A DNA stretch of 64,000 bases from assembly GCA_964036045.1 (NCBI GenBank), contig OZ038402.1, positions 11,179,739 through 11,243,738 on the forward strand. Direction: 5' to 3'. Under the pieces are notes generated by a model, which saw nothing but the letters and a program-made list of their open reading frames with translations, searched no databases and was not told where the DNA came from. Made by a program: the position numbers and the translations under genes. Shown here piece after piece: positions 34,344-45,315 of the stretch; the first letter of the stretch is position 1; every line of letters starts with the position of its first letter. The DNA is from Eutreptiella sp. 'Long Island Sound 2002'. Taxonomy: Eukaryota > Euglenozoa > Euglenophyceae > Eutreptiales > Eutreptiaceae.

Positions 34344-34684
34344 GTGTGTGTTTGTCTGTGTGTGGGAGGCGTGAGGGAGGGGCCTGTGAGAGTGGGCGTA
34401 TTGAGGGAGCGAAGGTGTGGGATGCAGATGTAACGCACTGTGGGCCCTGCCCCTGCCCGTGCCCCTGCCCCTGCCCCTGCGACTGAGGACTGTGCGGCAG
34501 TCCTGCGGCGGTACGCAAAAGCGGGCGCCATGCGGGCACCCCCCGCCCACACACATGTTCCGCCAAGAAGCATGCACTGTTCCCCCCTGCCCCTGTCCAT
34601 GCCCATGCCCCTGCCCATGCCCCCGCCCATGCCCATGATGCAGCCATAAGGGAGACAAAAAAGAGAGTGTACCCCCCCTCCCCA
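34344..34684. other. Intron-like spacer with short CCCCTG/CCCATG runs
   Basis: Two short hexamer stretches on the CCCCTG strand lie at about 34445-34485 and 34585-34640. No ORF is supported. Opposite-strand proline- or glycine-rich frames are low-complexity artefacts. Confidence 0.5.
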
Positions 34685-35030
34685 CCCTTGTCTAAGCTAC
34701 CGCCTTGTCTCGGCTACAGGGGGCATAGGGACCGTATTAATTCCGTACCTCATTTAATTCGGTACGAACTGTAGTGCAACCGCATAAGACATGGTTTTGG
34801 TGACAAATCTGCCAATTACATGGCGTCATGGGCAGATTTGTTCTGAATGTTTGCCCACTTGAATCCACAGAGCTCTGCTTTTGGGGATATTTGTGCATTG
34901 TCTTCCCCTTTCTTGGTGGTGCCGTGTGTGCCGGTAATTGTATGTGTCGTGCGCAAGCTACGCCTTGTCTAAGCTACAGTAGGCGTAGGGACCGTATTAA
35001 TTCCGTACTTTTGCGTAGCTCAGACAAGGG
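34685..35030. mobile_element. Possible small inverted-repeat element (MITE-like)
   Basis: The left end CCCTTGTCTAAGCTAC and right end GTAGCTCAGACAAGGG are inverted repeats with one mismatch over 16 bp. The inside holds two direct copies of AGGGACCGTATTAATTCCGTAC (at about 34728 and 34987). At 346 bp with no ORF it fits a non-autonomous DNA element. A clean target duplication is not visible because both flanks are C- or G-rich. Confidence 0.4.
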
Positions 35031-35507
35031 GGGGGGGAGGAGAGGGGTCGAGCTCAGTGTGCATGGCACACAGGGCTGTGTGTCCACGGACTAATGACGC
35101 AGAGGAGACAAAACGTGTGGCCTCCCACAGGGCTCAGCGGAGCACGCTCCAGAGCTAATGATAGTTAACAGTTCGGAGCAGTGCATGTCGGTGCTTTGCT
35201 TTGGCGGGCTTTGCCTGTCGGTCAGAGGTGGGTGTTGTTGTTGAAATCGGAAATGGGCAGTGGTTTTCGGAAAATGAAGCAGCGCAAGACATCGAACAAG
35301 AAGATCAGAGGACAAAGGAACAAACACATGAAAACATGGCAGCAGGTCACACAAGTGATGCAGGGGTACACAAGCAAGTTAGGGGGCGGGACAGGAAGCC
35401 CGCGCCGACCCAGCGGAGAAACAAAGCCAAAGCCAATGCCAAAGCCCATGCCCATGCCCCTGCCCATGCCCCTGCCCCTGCCCCTGCCCATCCCCATGCC
35501 CCTGCGG
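35031..35507. other. Unassigned spacer ending in a short hexamer run
   Basis: Unique sequence, with a (CCCATG/CCCCTG) run at about 35428-35505. Two overlapping open frames have no codon bias. Nothing else is seen. Confidence 0.35.
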
Positions 35508-35792
35508 TTGCTCAGGGGGTCACTGAGGGGTTAGTCAGGGGCTTACTGAGCGGTTACTCAGGGGGTTACTCAGCGGTTACTCAGGGGGTTACTCAGCGGT
35601 TACTTAAGGGGTTACTCAGCGGTTACTCAAGGGGTTACTCAGCGGTTACTCAGGGGGTTACTCAGCGGTTACTCAGCGGTTATTCAGCGGTTACTCAGCG
35701 GCTACTCAGGGGGTTACTCAGCGGTTACTCAGGAGTTACTCAGCGGTTACTCAGGGGGATACTCAGCGGCTACTCAGGGGGTTACTCAGCGG
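35508..35792 (+). repeat. TTACTCAG 11-12 bp tandem repeat, left part
   Basis: Units TTACTCAGCGG and TTACTCAGGGGG alternate. The array is interrupted by the TIR element at 35793-36755 and resumes at 36756. Confidence 0.9.
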
Positions 35793-36755
35793 CAGGGGGG
35801 CGGTGGAAAAAAAATTTGCGCTGATTTTTTTTTTCGTACCCCCCCCCCCCCCTCCGGGGGTACCCCCCGAAAAAAAAGCTGGCACCCCATGTAGGAATTT
35901 TTTTTCGCCAGGAGGAATTTCTTTACTGTGTGCTACTTGAACTTGAATGCCACCTTCACTTTGCCACATTGTAGGACATTGGCACATGAACTACTGGTGA
36001 GATAAAAGTAAGTGGGTTTTTTTTTGCATGGCGCCATTGATTTCTCTCCAGTAGCGGGGGACACTTGTTAAATGCAATCGTCAGCCCGCGGACAAGGGGC
36101 CACTGGCGCGGGACGCTGCCACCCACATTGAGCATTGTGTCCGATCCATCTACTCTCCAAGCGGAGCCGCTAGCCTTGCTACGCTAGCGGTGCCTACTAC
36201 TAACACACCATCACACAAACCGTAGCCTCGTTGAGAACCAATCTTTGTTGGCAAGCCATTGTGGCGTAGCGGTCACCAACCAGCATGCTAGAAGGCAATG
36301 GAGACATGACATTGTGGGGTCCACTGTAGGCTTGGGCAACCTGCAGAACGGCCAGAATGGACAAGGATAACTCTTGTCCTTCAATGCTGCTGGTTCGGTT
36401 TCTCGCCCCAGATAGGGTAGATAGGGTGTATTGCCTTATCTGGGGACTCTTTCCTGCCGATAAGAGGCCAGGGTGGGGCGCTGCACTGCAGCCGGAACAG
36501 ACCGGGGGTCTTTGTGCCCTTAAACACAAATACCACCCATATCGGCTGAGGTATCCATGGTTACCTTGAAAAATACCCTCCTTGCACCTTCCAAACCCAA
36601 ACACATGGGGTAGACTTAAGGAAATTTCATGTTTTGGGGTCCGGAAAAAATTTACGCGCGAATTTTTTTCGCGTACCCCCCTCCCCCTCCGGGGGTACCC
36701 CCCGAAAAAAAAGCTGTACGCCGGTCCCAGGAATTTTTTTTCCACCGCCCCCCTG
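35793..36755. mobile_element. Non-autonomous hAT-type DNA transposon, 963 bp
   Basis: The ends are perfect 24-bp terminal inverted repeats starting CAGGGGGGCGGTGG and continuing A8TT (35793-35816 and 36732-36755). They are flanked by the 8-bp direct repeat CTCAGCGG (35785-35792 and 36756-36763). Removing the element and one copy restores a perfect phase of the surrounding TTACTCAG repeat. CAGGG termini and 8-bp duplications are the hallmark of hAT elements. Subterminal hairpins with CCGGGGGTACCCCCCG lie at about 35854 and 36690. No transposase is coded: the 181-codon minus-strand frame is not transposase-like, so mobility would need an enzyme supplied in trans. Confidence 0.85.
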
Positions 36756-36858
36756 CTCAGCGGTTACTCAGGGGGTTACTCAGCGGTCACTCAGGGGCTA
36801 CTCAGCAGTTACTCAGGGGTTACTCAGCGGTTTCTCAGGGGGTTGCTCAGGGGTTATC
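36756..36858 (+). repeat. TTACTCAG 11-12 bp tandem repeat, right part
   Basis: This continues the array split by the hAT-type insertion, with the same units and strand. Confidence 0.88.
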
Positions 36859-36922
36859 TTGAACAGTCCCCCGGTTGAGGGGGTCCCTCCTGACCCCCAC
36901 TCCCGGAGGGGGGCTGTTCAAG

Positions 36923-36983
36923 AGGAGGTGGTGCCCGACAGCCCCCCCCCCCCCCCGCACCCGCTGCGCCGCCGCAGCAGCAG
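36923..36983 (+). CDS. Short proline/glutamine-rich exon (candidate exon 3)
   Basis: The block is preceded by CTGTTCAAG and followed by the donor GTGGGA. With one leading nucleotide the frame codes GGGARQPPPPPAPAAPPQQQ and ends in phase 0. The phase fits the exon at 34083-34343 before it and the exon at 37112-37296 after it. The 15-C run makes the frame length-sensitive. Other frames are also open, so this exon is the weakest of the series. Confidence 0.35.
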
Positions 36984-37111
36984 GTGGGACACCGACAGCC
37001 CCCGCGCCTCCACATCATTGACCAATCATCAATGCGTGGGGGACGGGGGCGGGGGGAGCCTGGGCGCCTTCACGTCCCTGCCTCCCGCCCCATGCCCCGC
37101 ACTCGCGGCAG

Positions 37112-37296
37112 GTGCGGATTGAGAGGGCGCCACCACCACCGCCCCCTCCGGCGGCCAAGCCGGAGCCCGTGGCTGCGGCGAGCCCGCCCAAGCGGACGCC
37201 CCCGCGCCCGCAGCGCGTGGCTGAGGAGGCAGCAGAGGAGGTGGAAGAGGCCCCCGCGACCCCCGTGCAGGACCGGGGCAGCGACGTCGTGGAGAG
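37112..37296 (+). CDS. Proline- and acidic-rich internal exon (candidate exon 4)
   Basis: The acceptor is GCACTCGCGGCAG and the donor GTGTGC. It codes VRIERAPPPPPPPAAKPEPV, a basic proline segment (SPPKRTPPRPQRV), and then an acidic helix (AEEAAEEVEEAPATPVQD) ending GSDVVER. GC3 is very high. The start is phase 0 and the end phase 2, compatible with the neighbours. Alternating polyproline and charged helix fits a scaffold-like or regulatory protein. I cannot name it. Confidence 0.55.
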
Positions 37297-38598
37297 GTGT
37301 GCCGGGGGAGGGATGGACGCAGGGCAGGGGGCTCGGCGCAGCCACCCATGCTTTGGGGGCATGGCGCTGCCTCTGCCTGTGCCCCCCCCCCCCAAAAAAA
37401 GGGACCGAAGATTGACGCAGTTGTTGTGGTGGGGCCAGAGGGATGGAGGGAGGGAGGGAGGGAGGGGGTCCAGCACTTTCCTGTGGCCCCCAGTGCAGCC
37501 TAACATTGGGGGCAGGGGAAGCCGGGTTCCCATTTTGGGGGGGGGGTCAATACAGCCCCCCAAACTGAGGGGGGGGGGTTCAGGAAAAAGGGCTCAATTG
37601 ACAGGACCGTTTTCCAATTACTATGAACTCAGGGGCTCAGGCGCCGAACATTTTTTGAGCCATGAAAATGGTCAATTTTTTTCACGGAATACATCGCAAG
37701 TGATGACCTTTCTGAGCCCCCTCGACGCGCTGCTTCCCAAACTCCCATGTTCAACGTAGGCCGACGGGCACAGGTCGTCCAGCAGAACGGCGCCTGTGGT
37801 CTTTGTTTGGCCATGGAGAGGCAGAGGCGGTGGCCGGACATGGGTGGCGTTGGCGGTGTGTGCAGACTGCGAAGAGGGACAGGGTAGCGGAGTCGGGGCG
37901 GTGATTGGACAATGTTTCTGTCGAGTTTTGGACTTTAGTGCTGCCCTCGCGGGGGGGGGGGGGGGGGTAGGCCTCGGGATTCGGTTGTTTGCCTTTGGCG
38001 GCGCCTATTGGCCTCTCGCCACTGCTCATTCTGACCCCCTGTGGGTCCGAACGTGTTTGGGTTGTGTCAACGGAGCCCACGCGGGGGGCACCAAGATCAC
38101 TAAAATCTGCACCCCAAACTCATGCAAAGATATCGACAGCGTGTGAAGGCATTGTGCATTTGATGAAAAGAAAACCAAACTTTTGATAACAATTGGTCGG
38201 TGGAACACTTGGTGAGATCCTGATTCAACGCATAATGCTTTGGTTCAGCTGCGCGCCCGTCCCCCTTTGGGGCTTCATGTGCGGAGCGTGCCCGCGCCCT
38301 GTCCTAAGCCGCCTTCGCCTGCGGGGAAGGGGGCAGTGCCGCCCGTCCCCTGCCAAACCCGCCTGTCGTCTCTGTGGGCGGGTGGAGAAGGGGTTTGGCG
38401 TAGCCCCCCCTCCCCACGCTCTTCACCAAAGCCATGCTGCCCCTGCCCCTGCCCCTGCCCCAGAGTTGTGCTTAGCATCTCCTGCGGGGGGGGGGGGTCT
38501 GGCACCCCCCACCCACCCCCTTCGGACCCCCCCCGCCCCCCCCCTTTCAGGAAAACTCTGCCCTGCCCTGCCCCTGCCCATCCTTCGCTCTGCGCTGC
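37297..38598. other. Unassigned intron-like region
   Basis: This is mixed DNA with C and G homopolymers (for example 37386-37395, 37949-37966, 38520-38545). A short exon-like patch at about 38290-38385 (PKPPSPAGKGAVPPVPCQTR) has some GC3 bias, but I cannot define its borders. No other gene is seen. Confidence 0.35.
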
Positions 38599-40902
38599 AG
38601 ATCCCCCTGCCCCTGCCCCTGCCCCTGCCCCTGCCCCTGCCCCTGCCCCTGCCCCTGCCCCTGCCCCTGCCCCTGCCCATGCCCCTGCCCCTGCCCCTGC
38701 CCCTGCCCCTGCCCCTGCCCCTGCCCCTGCCCCTGCCCCTGCCCCTGCCCATGCCCCTGCCCCTGCCCCTGCCCATGCCCCTGCCCCTGCCCCTGCCCCT
38801 GCCCCTGCCCCTGCCCCTGCCCCTGCCCCTGCCCCTGCCCCTGCCCGTGCCCCTGCCCATGCCCCTGCCCCTGCCCCTGCCCCTGCCCCTGCCCCTGCCC
38901 ATGCCCCTGCCCCTGCCCATGCCCCTGCCCCTGCCCATGCCCCTGCCCCTGCCCCTGCCCCTGCCCCTGCCCCTGCCCATGCCCCTGCCCCTGCCCCTGC
39001 CCCTGCCCCTGCCCCTGCCCCTGCCCCTGCCCCTGCCCCTGCCCCTGCCCCTGCCCCTGCCCATGCCCCTGCCCCTGCCCATGCCCCTGCCCCTGCCCCT
39101 GCCCCTGCCCCTGCCCCTGCCCCTGCCCATGCCCCTGCCCCTGCCCCTGCCCCTGCCCCTGCCCCTGCCCCTGCCCCTGCCCCTGCCCCTGCCCATGCCC
39201 CTGCCCCTGCCCATGCCCCTGCCCATGCCCCTGCCCCTGCCCATGCCCCTGCCCCTGCCCCTGCCCATGCCCCTGGCCCTGCCCCTGCCCCTGCCCCTGC
39301 CCATGCCCATGCCCCTGCCCATGCCCATGCCCCTGCCCATGCCCCTACCCCTGCGCCTGCCCATGCCCCTGCCCCTGCCCCTGCCCATGCCCCTGGCCCT
39401 GCCCCTGCCCCTGCCCCTGCCCATGCCCATGCCCCTGCCCCTGCCCATGCCCCTGCCCATGCCCATGCCCCTGCCCCTGCCCATGCCCATGTCCCTGCCC
39501 CTGCCCCTGCCCCTGCCCCTGCCCCTGCCCCTGCCCATGCCCCTGCCCATGCCCCTGCCCCTGCCCCTGCCCCTGCCCCTGCCCCTGCCCCTGCCCATGC
39601 CCCTGCCCATGCCCCTGCCCCTGCCCCTGCCCCTGCCCCTGCCCCTGCCCCTGCCCCTGCCCCTGCCCATGCCCCTGCCCATGCCCATGCCCCTGCCCCT
39701 GCCCCTGCCCCTGCCCATGCCCCTGCCCCTGCCCCTGCCCCTGCCCATGCCCCTGCCCCTGCCCCTGCCCCTGCCCCTGCCCATGCCCCTGCCCCTGCCC
39801 CTGCCCCTGCCCCTGCCCCTGCCCATGCCCATGCCCCTGCCCCTGCCCCTGCCCCTGCCCCTGCCCCTGCCCCTGCCCCTGCCCCTGCCCATGCCCCTGC
39901 CCCTGCCCCTGCCCCTGCCCCTGCCCCTGCCCCTGCCCCTGCCCCTGCCCATGCCCCTGCCCCTGCCCCTGCCCCTGCCCCTGCCCCTGCCCCTGCCCAT
40001 GCCCATGCCCCTGCCCCTGCCCCTGCCCCTGCCCCTGCCCCTGCCCCTGCCCGTGCCCCTGCCCCTGCCCCTGCCCCTGCCCATGCCCATGCCCCTGCCC
40101 CTGCCCATGCCCCTGCCCCTGCCCCTGCCCCTGCCCCTGCCCCTGCCCCTGCCCCTGCCCCTGCCCCTGCCCCTGCCCATGCCCCTGCCCCTGCCCATGC
40201 CCCTGCCCCTGCCCCTGCCCATGCCCCTGCCCCTACCCATGCCCCTGCCCATGCCCCTGCCCCTGCCCATGCCCCTGCCCCTGCCCATGCCCCTGCCCCT
40301 GCCCCTGCCCATGCCCCTGCCCCTGCCCATGCCCCTGCCCCTGCCCATGCCCATGCCCCTGCCCCTGCCCATGCCCATGCCCCTGCCCCTGCCCCTGCCC
40401 CTGCCCCTGCCCCTGCCCATGCCCATGCCCCTGCCCCTGCCCCTGCCCATGCCCATGCCCCTGCCCCTGCCCATGCCCCTGCCCCTGCCCATGCCCATGC
40501 CCCTGCCCCTGCCCCTACCCCTGCCCCTGCCCCTGCCCATGCCCCTGCCCCTGCCCCTGCCCATGCCCCTGCCCATGCCCCTGCCCATGCCCCTGCCCCT
40601 GCCCATGCCCATGCCCCTGCCCATGCCCATGCCCCTGCCCCTGCCCATACCCATGCCCCTGCCCCTGCCCCTGCCCCTGCCCCTGCCCCTGCCCATGCCC
40701 CTGCCCCTGCCCCTGCCCATGCCCCTGCCCCTGCCCCTGCCCATGCCCCTGCCCATGCCCCTGCCCATGCCCCTGCCCCTGCCCCTGCCCATGCCCCTGC
40801 CCCTGCCCCTGCCCATGCCCCTGCCCCTGCCCCTGCCCATGCCCCTGCCCATGCCCCTGCCCCTGCCACTGCCGCTGCCCATGCCCCTGCCCCTGCCCCT
40901 GT
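38599..40902 (-). repeat. (CCCCTG)n hexanucleotide array with CCCATG variants
   Basis: About 2.3 kb of CCCCTG hexamers with interspersed CCCATG, CCCGTG, CCCTAC and CCTGGC variants, the reverse complement of the 33.6-34.0 kb array. The 900- to 950-codon frames here (PLPLPM and APAPAH on plus, AGAGAW and GRGRGM on minus) are repeat artefacts. The variant pattern is patchy, consistent with local slippage. Confidence 0.97.
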
Positions 40903-41126
40903 GTTGATGTGTCTCAGGTGTGACTCCTTCCTCGACGTTGGGTCCCGACGACCCACCGTTTCCACTCCGTCAGTCAAGTCCGCTGTGTCACGGTATGCCC
41001 CGCCATTCCAGGGGCTCGCTCTGCTCTATCTAACACCCCTCGTCTCAGTGCTGTGCTTCTTCTTCGGAACCAAGCCGCTTCCCTTTTGTGCATCACTGTA
41101 AGATGCCACGCATATTGTGCAGTGAT
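40903..41126. other. Short unique spacer
   Basis: About 220 bp between the hexamer array and the pentamer array. No ORF or site is recognised. Confidence 0.4.
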
Positions 41127-41192
41127 GTGCGGTGCGGTGCGGTGCGGTGCGGTGCGGTGTGGTGTGGTGTGGTGTGGTGTGGTGTGGTGTGG
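41127..41192 (+). repeat. (GGTGC)n-(GGTGT)n pentamer array, left flank of the retrotransposon
   Basis: About six GGTGC-type pentamers are followed by about seven GGTGT pentamers. They abut the (GGA)n end of the 9.5-kb element. The same repeat in the same orientation continues on the other side of the element from 50671. Confidence 0.92.
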
Positions 41193-41602
41193 AGGAGGAG
41201 GAGGAGGAGGAGCGCCTGCCGTGGTCCCACGTACGGTGAGCCGTGGCGTCGTCCCTCGGGGGCCCCACGCAGGCTCTGCCGAGGGAGTCCTCTGTCTTAC
41301 CTCCGCTAGAGTAAGACGAATTTCGTCGCACACCTGAGAACGGTCCTCCCAGCAGGCCGTCTGGGTCACAACGCCGGTGTACGACAACGCTACGGTCCGA
41401 TCTGCTCTCCGGTCCCGGCCACCGACTGCCCTGATCTGTCCTGGATCCACCCGAGTCAGCGTTCCAAGATCAACGTGAGCTGAGAAGGTGTGGGTCTCCC
41501 GGGGCATCACCCCCGACTTAGGACGTCGCCGGACAAGGGGCGCGGTCCGGCACGACTGCGCGCTGTGCCGGGACGACCCGGGCGCGTGAGCTCGAGGACG
41601 GG
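41193..41602 (-). other. 3' untranslated region of the 9.5-kb retrotransposon
   Basis: Non-coding sequence after the TGA of the last frame. It ends in about seven TCC triplets (minus strand) just before the ACACC array. No poly(A) tail is present, so the 3' end appears defined by simple sequence. Confidence 0.7.
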
Positions 41603-42908
41603 TCACGGGCGGGGGCATGGCCACGGGACGGGCCGACCCATGGCCACCTGCATGTCCTTGAAGACCGTGCGGGGGCCTTGGGAAGCTGCAGTAAGGATGG
41701 CTGAGAACGCCGAATGCAGGGCGGCACACCACGAGGGGATCACATCTCCACGGAAGCCAGCCTCCAGGCTCCGTCCGTTGCCACCGTAATGGATGGCCCA
41801 GAGGCGGCGTCGGTCCGGGAGAAGGGGGGTAAGCCCGTGCCGGCCGAGACTGTCCAAGACGATCACATCATGGGCCTCCTGCTCGATGTCCTGCTGGGTG
41901 TCGCGTGGTATCTGATTGTTCTCGACGTACACATACAGGACTCGGTACGGACTGCATCTGTTCCGGGTGGAATTGGCGGTCTTCACCGTGGGGGCCAGGA
42001 GGAGGTCCCCTGACAGCCACAGGCCCAGGAGGACGTCCCAGGCCGGCCACCTGGACGACTCAGGCGTCGGGGCCCAGTTGGCCACGTGATACCACGCCCG
42101 CGGAGGGCGGCCGGCGAGGGACTGGTTCATGGGGCCTCGTTTCAGGGGGGAGAAGTGGTCGGCAAGAGGTAGGACGGGCACCGCGTGCCGCTTGTGTAGG
42201 AGGACGGTAGTAAGAACGACGTCGCAGAGAAGGCGACGGAGATGTGCAGGACGCAGACCCCTGTGCAGCAGGGCGTCCCTGTGCGGTGTGGAGATGGCTC
42301 CGAGACGACCGATAGTGTAGGTGGCGATGGTGTGCTGGGCCGGGGAGCCATCCACAGCCAACATGAACGGCTCGTCGCCCCAAAGGACGAGGGTGCCCCA
42401 AGCAGTGGGCGCACAGTGGCGCCAGGCACGGCACCGCTGGGAGAGTCGGGCCGCAAGCCACCGATGGTAGTGGGCGCGGATGAGCGGGTCAAGCGGGCAA
42501 GAGAGGATGTGGTCCCCGGAGGCGGGCATGATGCAGAGGGGACAGGGCGCGTCCCTCGGGGGGAACAGGGAGAGGCGGATGCCGGTGACCGTGAGGTGGT
42601 CTCCCCATGTGATGAGGCCGTGACTGACGGCGTTGGCGTACTCGTTGAGGGCGGGGTGGCGCTGGGGCAGGGGGGTTGCAGAGTAGGCGTGGTGGGAGGC
42701 GAGCAGGGCGCGGCGTGCGTGGGGCAGGGCGTCGTGGACCTGGAGGCCCGCGTGGGAGAAGCAGACGCGGGGTTCCTGTAGGGGGCTGAGCCATCCCACG
42801 GTGTTTGGGCAGGTGTCCGCAGCGCGCCCTGCCACCTCGTCAACCTGGTCCAGCAGGGCATCGAGCCAGGTGCCGGCGATATGGGAATAGAGGTGGCGGG
42901 GGGGGGGG
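41603..42908 (-). CDS. C-terminal part of RNase H and zinc-knuckle tail of the retrotransposon polyprotein
   Basis: This frame continues the RT/RNase H product after a one-base shift at the G run. It carries SHIAGTWLDALLDQVDEVAG, which fits the last RNase H motif with its final acidic residue. Further on is a Cys/His knuckle, CPLCIMPASGDHILSC, typical of LINE ORF2 C-termini and likely to bind nucleic acid. It then runs to TGA at 41603-41605 through a hydrophobic/basic tail with no recognised domain. There is no start codon at the junction, so it can be made only by frameshifting or if the G run is miscounted. Confidence 0.8.
42898..42908 (-). other. 11-G run carrying the ORF2 frameshift
   Basis: Homology-like continuity of RNase H jumps between frames exactly at this run (poly-C in the coding sense). 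The cause could be a sequencing or assembly indel, a slippage mutation, or programmed slippage. The first is the simplest. Confidence 0.7.
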
Positions 42909-45315
42909 CGTGACCGTGGGCCATGCCGCGGCACGCTCGTATGAGATCCCCTTGTAGCGAGTACTCCGGCACGCGGCGCCCCTCCTGGGCTGTGATGTAC
43001 CCTTTGCAGTCCGCAAAGTGCCACGCACCGGATCGGAAGCTGAAGGCAGGGTCGGCCGAAGGCCCCCTGGCGGTGAGGGCCACCCACGCCGTGTACAGCT
43101 CCGCCGTGTAGGCGTTGTCCAGCCTCAAGGGGATGGGGACGGGGTACACCTGGTACCGGAGGGTGACGGGGCAAAACACTGCCACAGCCCCGCCGCAGCG
43201 CCGGGTCTTCGGGCACCACGACGCGTCGTGGAGGATCCCATAGTTCTCGGGGAGCCGGGAGAACGTGGGGACTGTCGCAGTCACCGCTTGGCAACGTCCG
43301 ATCGGGGGAGCTGTGCCGACCGGCGGAGTGGGGCGGGGTGACACCCGGGGCCACCCCTTTTGTTGCGCGTCCTCCGTACTGCGGTGGCCTGCAAGCATCC
43401 ACGCATGGGTGTCCTGGACCTCGAGTCCGGGGGACGACAGGGCCATCACATGGGGAGTATGGTCTGGCAGATGGCCGTCGGGGGGCAAGTGGATGGAGAT
43501 GTCGCACTGGTGGCATAGGGCGACAAACAGGTCGTGATCTGTGGGGTGCGCAGCACACCGGAGCCCGAGCTCTGAGGTGAGGCAGGGCTGGGAAGGATGG
43601 AACCGCCAGAGGGCAGTCAGGAGCCCGTGGCGTGTGGACCGGCAGACTAGGGGGTTGGGGTGGTTCAGGTGCCGGATGTAGACGCTGAGGAAGTTAGCAA
43701 ATCCAATGACCGGCGCCGGGGAGACACCGATCCCCCCTTCGGGGATCTCGCGGAGGAAGTGGGCAGAGGCGGAGAGGGTCCACCCAGCGGTGGCGCGCAT
43801 GGCCGAGGCGGTCATGGCGTCCAGCACGCGCATGGCCCCGTAGGAGGGGGGGCGGACACTGGTAAACCAGTTGACTGTCCCATGGCACTTGGCGACGAAC
43901 ATGGCGAGGGGGTAGTGGGCGGGTAGTCTCGGGGCGCGGAGCGCTCGGCACGCGGCGCGGGTGCCCGAGAACAGGCGCCTGGAGTCGACGGGATGGAAGA
44001 GATGGGGAAGGGCATGGCGGCCAAGGACGCGGACGTAGTCCTGGCTTGTGGCACAGCGCACCGGGTGACCGTTGAGGTACACCGTGTCTCTGAGGAAATG
44101 GACCCAGCCATCGCGCATGTCCGTGCCGACCAAGACCGTTTTGGTCGGGTCAGAGTGGAGGTTGGTGAGGCGGCCTGCTCGCTCAATGCCGTTGGCGAGG
44201 GCGGGCAAGTGGCAACGGTCGCCGGGCAGCCACTGGGTATCATCCATCAGGAGAACCCGGTTCAGCGGGCCCGCGGGGGTGTCGGCGGGGGGGACGGAAC
44301 GGCAGGCTTCGTGTCCTCGAACTTCGCCATATATGCAGTACTTCATGCCGGACACGGGGCATCCTTGCCCCGTGCCGGCCCCCAGCCGGGTGGAGGACGG
44401 AGAGCGCCTGTCAGCCCCTCCCATGTGCACCTCAAGGGCGCGGTCATGGTGCTGAAGGGTCGCGGCGTCGGCCGGGGAGATCCCTGCGGCGGTTAGGACG
44501 GCGTACTCGGTGGTGTGGTTGATGGAGCCGTACGCGTGGCGGACATCGTCCGACAGGACCCACGCTTCGAGGTGCCGTCGCCAGCGGTCCCACCATACAT
44601 CGTGGAGGACGCGGAGGAGCTCCACGGAGGAGCAGTGTGGGGACATCCCGAACTGGTAGGGCGGCAGGATGCCGCCCTGAACCAGGCGGGGTTGGTAGTG
44701 GTCTTTAATGAGGGCGGCCGTGAGCTTCCATATCGTGGCCAGATTGGTGAGCGGCCTGCCGTTTGCAATGGGGCCGTGTGGCGTCTTCTTTGGAAGGTTG
44801 ATGAAATCCGCAGAGTGCGCCTGGGGCATGGGCACCCCACTGAGAATACTGTTGATCAGGTCCACGATCACCGTAAATTGGGCGTCCTCCAATTGTCCGA
44901 ACAGCCGGTACTCCAGTAAATCGTGGTACGGCACAGTGGCCGCCGCCCGGTGGATGATGGCTCGCAAGTTTGCGATGGTAGCGTTAGGCGGTGGGCCGAG
45001 CGGGCTGCCCGTCCATCCCGTGATGGCCTGGACGCGCGCGAGCGAGAGTGCCTCAAGAGGGGCAAGGTGCCTTTGGCGCAGCTGGTCCAGCGCAACGGCG
45101 GCTTGCTGATGGAGAGGCACCGGGACGCCTACCACGTAGACAGGATCCGCCGGGGGTACGTAGCGTGCCCCTAACGTGCGGCGGTAGTCCACTTTGGTGG
45201 GCTGGCCGGGGGCAGCGGGTAGGGGCGCCAGCCCTACATCTTTCTCCAGAAGGAGGACATCCCAGGCCGCTCGGATTTGTTCTTTGAGGCGGGCGACCTC
45301 TACAAGGTGCGACGA
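42909..45315 (-). CDS. Reverse transcriptase and N-terminal RNase H of the retrotransposon
   Basis: This converts element RNA to cDNA at the target nick. In order: FINLPKKTPHGP and RPLTNL (RT fingers), LSDDVRHAYGSI (motif A, catalytic Asp), GTGQGCPVSGMKY (motif B), VLLMDDTQWL (motif C). RNase H follows with YGILHDASW (Asp), NAYTAELYTAW (Glu) and HFADCKGYI (Asp). Motif C is LMDD rather than the usual F/YADD, though both Asp are kept. The frame follows directly on the endonuclease frame, separated only by UAG at 45316-45318. No AUG occurs until well inside the RT fingers, so a fused product is expected. Confidence 0.92.

Noticed and set aside
33438-34647. Long frames through the (GGGGCA)n array, including one joined to the 34.08-kb exon
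   Set aside because: The repeat part is low complexity. Only the part after the AG at 34081-34082 has coding character.
36200-36745. 181-codon minus-strand frame inside the hAT-type element as a transposase
   Set aside because: It runs through the subterminal hairpin and TIR, shows no transposase motif, and is short for a hAT enzyme.
38193-41101. Frames of about 820-950 codons giving PLPLPM, APAPAH, GRGRGM and AGAGAW repeats
   Set aside because: Direct translations of (CCCCTG)n. Six-frame openness is expected from the hexamer.
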